In this document: piece after piece, positions 57,959 to 64,000 of the stretch
Numbering within the stretch: the stretch's first letter is position 1
Layout of the letters: every line of letters starts with the position of its first letter
Assembly: GCA_014871385.1 (NCBI GenBank)
Contig: CM026426.1
Coordinates: forward strand, 108,012,070 to 108,076,069
Source of the DNA: Ceratodon purpureus
Lineage: Eukaryota; Streptophyta; Bryopsida; Pseudoditrichales; Ditrichaceae
Direction: 5' to 3'
DNA length: 64,000 nt
Made by a program: the position numbers and the translations under genes
Notes under the pieces: model-generated
The model's database searches: none
What the model saw: the letters and a program-made list of their open reading frames with translations, nothing else
Told to the model about the DNA's origin: nothing

Positions 57959-60900
57959 TTAGATCGCGCGATCTTTGTGAATACTCCTATGACGAACCAA
58001 GGTTCTGGCAGTACAATCCTGCTGCGGTGACTCATCATTGTAATCCACCTTTGTATCCTCCATTTGTAGAGCAAGCTGGACCTCGTTGCTAGAAAGCTCC
58101 CTGGCATTTGATAAGACAGGCAGCACTGCTGCGGTATCGTCAGTGACATTCGGTGCCATCTATCCCCGGTTTTCAACATCGTCACGGAAGCTCAGACAGT
58201 GGAGGTCTGGAGTACCCTTATCCATGGAAGTCACTCTCACACTTCGTGCCTCTTTGCGAAGAACAACCTTCCACCCAGGATGTGCTACATCGTCAACAAA
58301 GAAGACCTGCTGAGCATGAAGGGAGAACGCAAACGAATCTGCGGAGTACGGAATGGTGCGGTCAAATTTCACGAGAGTGAAACCATACTCATCTTTCTTC
58401 ATAGTTGCCCGGGGTCCAACCCGGGTAGCTTGGACCCACTTACAGTACAGTACGAGGAGCTCAAACTTCCCATAGTCAACGCCAATGATCTCTTCGATCC
58501 ATCCCACGTACTCCACATTCGCGAGCCTCTGGTTCTGGTCCTTTCTGCTGGCCCGGCAAGACTGTGAGAATGTTGCAGCTACTCCGCTGTCGCACGTTGC
58601 CAAGTCCATCTCTGCTCCTCGCACACGTATGTGGTTCTCGTATGCATACATGCTGCAATATGATTTTGCGTCGCATGAAGGTGGCAGGATAAGGGCTAGC
58701 ACATCTTCATCCACCTGTGTGCCTACCGCAACATCCCGTTGCAGTGCACCAAGAAACCACTCAGGAAACAGTTGATTCCGAGCGTTCGATGAATACCCCG
58801 CTCTTCTACCCCGTGATCGACGTCGAATCTCTGCACGCATCTTTGACCGCTCTTCCATCTCCACGTAGTGGCGCTTGGTAAGAAGCCATAGTGAATGTGA
58901 AGTCTTCAGCGTGAAAAAACAGTAAGCAGTTCTAGAGGCAACGTCATGTACAAAGATTCACAAGTCACGTGTTGCGATTCGATGACTAAAAGCAGTAAAG
59001 AAAGCAAACTGTTGGAGTAAACACAGTCATATCTCCCTTTCCAGACAGATCGCATGACTAGAACAAGAGACTTCTCTCAGCCTTACTCTCCCCCCAAGAC
59101 ATCCAAGTGATTCTTACTCTCTGTACGAATGTAGAGGCTCCGCGTTCGTAAGAACAAACTCGTGAATCCACGCCCTTAGATCTGATGTCAGGAGTCTGTA
59201 TCGACCTGTACCCTCCACGGACTCACTCTTTGCCGCAACTTCTTTATGGTCGTCCCTGATCCTCCTGCGCGTTAGCTCACAGTCCTGCATGTACTCCGTG
59301 CAGAATCCAAGAGTTTCCTCTATTATGTACCCCCGTGCCATGGATCCCTCGGGCTGCGCTTGTTGCCTAACGTAGCCCTTCAATCTCTTCAACTATCGCT
59401 CAATTGGATACATCCATCGGGTGTGTACAGGACCGCATATATCCAACTGCTGCACAAGGTGGATGAGGAGGTGCGACATTATATTGAAAAATGACGGGGG
59501 AAAACCTTCTTAAGCATGCATAGTGTCTCAGCTGTGTACTCCAGTAATTGTTGCGTGGACGATGGATCTATAGACTTAGCGCACAGTCATACAAACACTC
59601 GGTTGAGCCGCAATATTGCCACCCGCGTATCCCTGTCCTAGAGAGTGCGCAGGCACAGAGGGAGCAACTGCTGCATCATGACATGGTAGTCATGAGATTT
59701 CAGTCCCTTTAAGTCCCCATCCAACGCAATGCACTTCGCAAGTTGTCCAGCATAGTTTGTAGGAGTCTTCAAATTCCGGATAATGTCCAGAAATGTCCCC
59801 TTCTCCTCTTTGGATAGTACATACGGAGCTGCTGGGAGTACAACAGATCCAGGTTTCCTTCCAGGAAGCGGGTGCAGATGTGCTCGAATATTGGCCTCCT
59901 CCAAGTCGAGCCTGGCTTTTAAAGTGTCGCGGTCTCCCCAAATCGTTTTGATTATGTTCTCGCAAATGTTTTTTTCGCAGTGCATTGGATCCAAAACATG
60001 TCTAATGAGGAGGTTCTGCCAATAATTCCAGACATAGCATTCCAGCATCAGTTTTGCTCACCGTCATTAGCATGGAATCTACTGTTGCAATTTAGAAGAT
60101 ATAGGACCCTTTTCACTTTTCTACCTAAATTCAGTGATGGAGATAAGAATTAGCACTCTTCACAGTCAAGCTGATCATCTAGAACTTACTAGAATCAGTC
60201 AACTATTCCTGAATACATTACTTGAACCAGAAATTTCACTATTCACATCAACATTATCATCAAATCGAGTTCCCCATTTCTGTCAACGTTACTTGGAGTA
60301 CTTACTAGAACCAGAATTTGCACTATTCACGGTCATCCTTCAAGAGAGGCAGTAAGTAGAGTCATTCATATATTTCTGAAAGTAGATAATGGAGCCAGAG
60401 AATGCATTTAGCTAGTACCTGCCAATATGGAAGCATGTACAGAGCTGAGAGTCGCTTGACTCCGGTACGGAGAATGGGGTCGCCCTCTCCAGCACCTATT
60501 CTTCCCTGTGATTCTTGTAGGAAGGATATTCTCTCCTGTGCAAAGCCTTTGATGTTTGATCCTGTGAGAGTTTGGGGGGCGGCCGGTACTCCTGTTGACC
60601 ATCAAACGCTTGTCTGAGCCTACGATAGGGATGCGACCTACTGAGATACCGACGGTGACCTAAATATACATTCTTCCCTAAGGCCCGTGACCGCCGCGTA
60701 GTAACTTCTGGCCCACACTCCGTACACGCTCTATATACCCTTTTGTGACTTGACTAGACGTTAGTCCGTACGCAGGGAAGTGGTGAATGCACCAGAGAAG
60801 TAGAAAGCGCAATTTAAAATGATGTCTAGGGGGCTCTGAAGACACATCTATTGCTGGAAGCCCTTCCCAGAGTTCCAAGAGCTCTTCAATTAGCAGAGCA

Positions 60901-62170
60901 AGGTACACGTCGATGTTCTCCGAGGTCACACTCTCCTTCCCTGGGATTAGCAAAGAAAGCATGATAAAAAAGGGCTTCGACACTAGCCATGCAGACAATT
61001 ATAGTTCAGCAGAAGAACCGGCCATGTCGAGTGACTGAGCGACTGGTTTCCAAATGGGTTCACTCCATCCAGAGCCATCCAAGGCGGATGTTTCTGGGCT
61101 CCGCTGTGAAGTCGGCAACCAGTGATTCAATGTGCTTCCAAGCTTCGAATCCGGGACGCAATCCGCATTACTTCCCTCCTTCACCCGATTGGCATGCCAC
61201 TTATTAAGTTCTGCCACTTTCTTACATCGGTACATGCGCTTTAGACGGGGAATTAATGGAAAATGGCATAGAATTTTGGAGGGGGTTTGGCTGGACTGCG
61301 ACTTGTATCTCGGGCATTGAACTTTGGACAGCTCTCCGCACCCTGCAGCTCCTTCCTGAACAGGCAGCATCCATTGCGGCATGCATGTATGATATTTTAA
61401 GACAGTCCTAGCTTCCCCACATTCTTTGGGCTTTATAGTGAGAACCGGGTAAGTAATTGTCGCTTGGAAGTAGAATCCGCAGGAATTGCAATAATTCGGT
61501 AACAAATGCATTCAATTCTCCAAAGACCGCAAAACAGTTGAGTAGCAGAAGAGTAGAAACCAACCGAGATGTTGTAGCACCTTCAAAAAGAGGAGTTTTG
61601 GCATGCTCCTGTAACTCATCCATTACATCCCCAGTGTGGTCCCCTTCCAGCCATGGGATTTTGTCGTCTTCTTCCTCGCCATCTGTTGGATTACAATCTG
61701 GGGGGTCATCCTCCTCGAGGTTATCATACCTAGACATGCACTCCATGATCATTCTTATGGCGTCCATGCCTCCATTGTTGTTGTCAAGCTCAGGAGGACT
61801 TTCCCTGACTTCTTCTTCAACAAAGCCATTTCTGCATCTGCGAGATCGCCTGAGCAAAGCAAACGCATGAAGTTATTCACTGGAAGTATTTCCGCACTAG
61901 ACATGAAATTACTAGTTGATTACGTCACGCAATTCAGAGCATACCGGAATAGGCTTAGTGAATTAAGGATCTTTTCCAAACGTCCTAAGATGCTTCCGAA
62001 TGGTTGCCCTGTTGATGCAGCGACCTCCCATGCAATTTTTGCATGGGCAAGGGTAACTTGTTAACCCTAGCCTATCTGCTTCACGCTCTTCCAAATCCCA
62101 GAGTGGAGCTCGCTTGCCTCCATTGCCACCGAGGCCTGGTCCTGCAAATTCGTGAATCCATGCTCTTAGC
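57959..62170 (-). pseudogene. CACTA (CMC/En-Spm) transposase, multiply broken
   Basis: Domains in order on the minus strand: a Transpos_assoc-like zinc finger at about 62064-61970 (YPCPCKNCMGGRC, RKHLRTFG); an acidic linker and TNP2 start (61857-61408, AKTPLFEGATTSRL); TNP2 core (HFPLIPRLKRMYR at about 61270, a shifted NPFGNQSLSHSTWPV, KPFFIMLSLLIPG at about 60970, GHRRYLSRSHPY at about 60655). An intron at 60016-60418 joins LPYW to NLLIRHVLDPMHCEKNIC. Then LKSHDYHVMMQQLLP, a DUF4218-like region to 59114, and DUF4216 (58864-58163: EYVGWIEEIIGVDYG, VFFVDDVAHPGWKVVL). TAG at 58160-58162 and 59638-59640, and at least three frameshifts, break it. LRAWIHEF occurs both near 59160 and 62140, hinting at a duplication. 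Confidence 0.85.
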
Positions 62171-62428
62171 TCCGTGACACTAGGGTCAGTATGGACCTCT
62201 TCAAGCTCTATGACTGCACTTTGTCACATTAAACAAACAACTGTCTATTGAATATCGCTATGTAATTAAGTTCTGTGACTAGTTGTCGTCACGTGAACCA
62301 GAATTATGACTCCAATAATCATGATTCCCATCCTGAAAAGTGAGCCTTACGAATGTTCCATTTCTGCTTTTCTAAGAGTCTTACAGGATGCAATTCACAT
62401 ACCTGCAAGATAACTACCCCACATACTT

Positions 62429-63152
62429 GGGGGGAAGCACAATAAAGTGGACCACAAAAGTGCTTAGCTCATTGTCAATTTCAGCCCGTTGTGTAAACAC
62501 GCAAGAAAGTGGCATCTAAAACTTCTTGATGGGAAATTAAGTTTGGGATACGGAAAGTGGACTTGATGTACTACAACTTCCAAAATTTGCGTTCGTAGTT
62601 GTTGAGTTGAGACACCTCTATGAACACCACAAAGTTGAACAAAGTGAATGTAGTCATTTGGAATAGTGACCGTATTACATTGTAGTTTTGACAGAAATCA
62701 CTTTGACTTTGCGGGCCCCTTCGTTTGTACATTACGCTTGTAGAAATGATCACGGTGGCCATGTTTGCATCCTAGATTGGCGAGAAGTATTTCTGGGACG
62801 TTTTTAAAACACTGTTTTTGGTGAAACTTTTGTGAGGTTTTTTTCACCAAACATTGTTTTTAAAATTGGAAAAAATCATCTTCTAAAGACAATAGAGGGC
62901 CCCAAATGAAGAAATTAAGACTTTGGAAAAGTTCATTTTCATGATTTAGAACTACCGGTCAAATTAAGTTTCAATTGAAGATGTTTTTTTATGGAGATAC
63001 ATGAAAGATACCTTATGACACCTTAAAAAGTGACTAAAATGCTCAAAAACTACACCAAAATGCGCTTTGAGCTATAAAAAACAGCACACTTCATATTCAC
63101 TTCCTAGTGATCACATATTGCACTTGGTAGTCCACTTTATGTGCTTCCCCCC
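62429..63152. mobile_element. 724-bp non-autonomous relative of element 2
   Basis: The left end GGGGGGAAGCACAATAAAG and the inverted right end GGGGGGAAGCACATAAAG, continuing into TGGAC on both sides, are nearly identical. The first 11 bases, GGGGGGAAGCA, equal the element 2 left end. Flanks are ACTT (62425-62428) and ACCT (63153-63156), a 4-bp duplication with one difference. No coding frame; internally AT-rich with partial hairpins. Confidence 0.8.
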
Positions 63153-63156
63153 ACCT

Positions 63157-64000
63157 TTCTGTGCTTCTTTTTGGTTGATTATTGTGGTGAACAAATACCA
63201 AGTGCCTTTATTGCTCTCATTTTAAATTCGCATGACAATATCTCCTGCTCTAAAATTGAGTCGATGTGGCAAATGCGTCCGCTGGCAATAAGGTCGCAAA
63301 CAGGAGCAGGTTAAGTCCAGACTATTCACAGGACCTCAAGGTCGCAACAAACTTTGCCTCAGGTTTAAATATTGGGAAAAATAAGAAAGAGAATAGATTA
63401 GCAGGGGACCAAGCCATGTTGTGACATTAGGGTCTTGAAGTTTCAGATGTCAACTTCACATACGTACAAGCATTAGTATCTGAAATCTAAGGGCTGTACA
63501 CATCAATGTCAACTATCATGGGCAGATTCATTACCTGTTAGGTCTCTACGATGGCAGCCCCTGTTATACCTTCTCAAGATAGTTCAGTACGCTTCACATG
63601 ATACCAATGACGTCAATTTTTAATTGCACTCCTTATACAATCACCTCCACAGCATGCATTCAAAATCTACTTTGTGAGTATAAGATCTGCACCACTTTGT
63701 GCAATCCATCCTGTAGCTCTAGGTTTTTCAACAGGCACTAGATCTACATTGGAGATAAGTTACCTCCGAGTTTTCATACTGGAGATGGTACGCTACTAGC
63801 ATACTCTTGAACATTGCATCACTAAGACTTGCCTTAGTTCTCTTCTTCAATTTGTTGGGCGTTGTTACTCTTGCTGTCAAATCTCACTTCCTTGATCCAA
63901 GCTAATTATTGTAGAGAAGAATCAGAGATGGACAAGGCATCCCTGTTTGGCTGGTTGTCTGAGGTCCACCTCCGGAAACAAACTCACAATGTTGTCCTCC
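63157..64000. other. unassigned sequence at window edge
   Basis: No gene, RNA or transposon end was recognised. Confidence 0.4.

Noticed and set aside
1-64000. Host genes, tRNA or rRNA genes, CRISPR arrays or viral genes
   Set aside because: None found; all recognisable coding sequence belongs to transposons or their cargo.

Overview
The window is a eukaryotic, repeat-dominated stretch with no recognisable host gene. Everything I can assign is a transposable element or cargo carried by one. GT-AG introns, plant-type CACTA transposase domains (zinc-finger N-terminus, TNP2, a DUF4218-like region, DUF4216), a LINE with an RNase H domain, and AAACCCTA-type promoter motifs point to the plant lineage. 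A large-genome streptophyte (charophyte alga, bryophyte or fern) fits; the LINE text recalls charophyte elements, but that is memory, not a search. Most genes are decaying: premature stops are mainly TAG and fit C-to-T change at CAG/CCAG or CG sites, the pattern left by silencing methylation.

Left part, 1-20.5 kb: a hAT transposase pseudogene (minus, 1118-4564); 'element 1', with a DDE-like transposase of an unassigned superfamily (plus, 7667-11507) and a convergent coiled-coil/RING-H2 gene (minus, 12572-15343); a second RING-H2 gene (minus, 16420-19012); and two small minus-strand ORFs (5-322 and 19683-20093). Seven GC-rich arrays of a degenerate ACGGGCGCG(A)GC motif are interspersed. Four of them abut a TATA box that points into a minus-strand transcription unit, so they look like a shared promoter module.

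Middle part, 20.7-52.1 kb: a non-autonomous CACTA-like element (20669-22039), then a four-layer nest. A LINE ORF (22040-22922 and 51031-52140) is split by a 5-bp-duplication element, probably a solo LTR (22923-51030). That is split by a piggyBac element (TTAA duplication, matching 13-bp ends, 23996-50806), whose transposase gene is split by an 18.1-kb 'element 2' (29266-47344; ends GGGGGGAAGCATCCT, 4-bp duplication GGAT). Removing element 2 plus one GGAT rejoins the piggyBac reading frame, and removing the LTR-like layer plus one AGCAC rejoins the LINE frame. Element 2 is homologous to element 1 and carries four genes: a 101-aa protein with two PCNA-binding (PIP) boxes, the 893-aa transposase, a coiled-coil gene, and a convergent gene with two RING fingers.

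Right part, 52-64 kb: a possible tRNA-like SINE, CACTA termini, a heavily decayed CACTA transposase gene (minus, 57959-62170), and a 724-bp non-autonomous element (62429-63152) with the same GGGGGGAAGCA ends as element 2.

The most novel features are the element 1/2 family, its ubiquitin- and PCNA-flavoured cargo, and the GC-rich promoter arrays.
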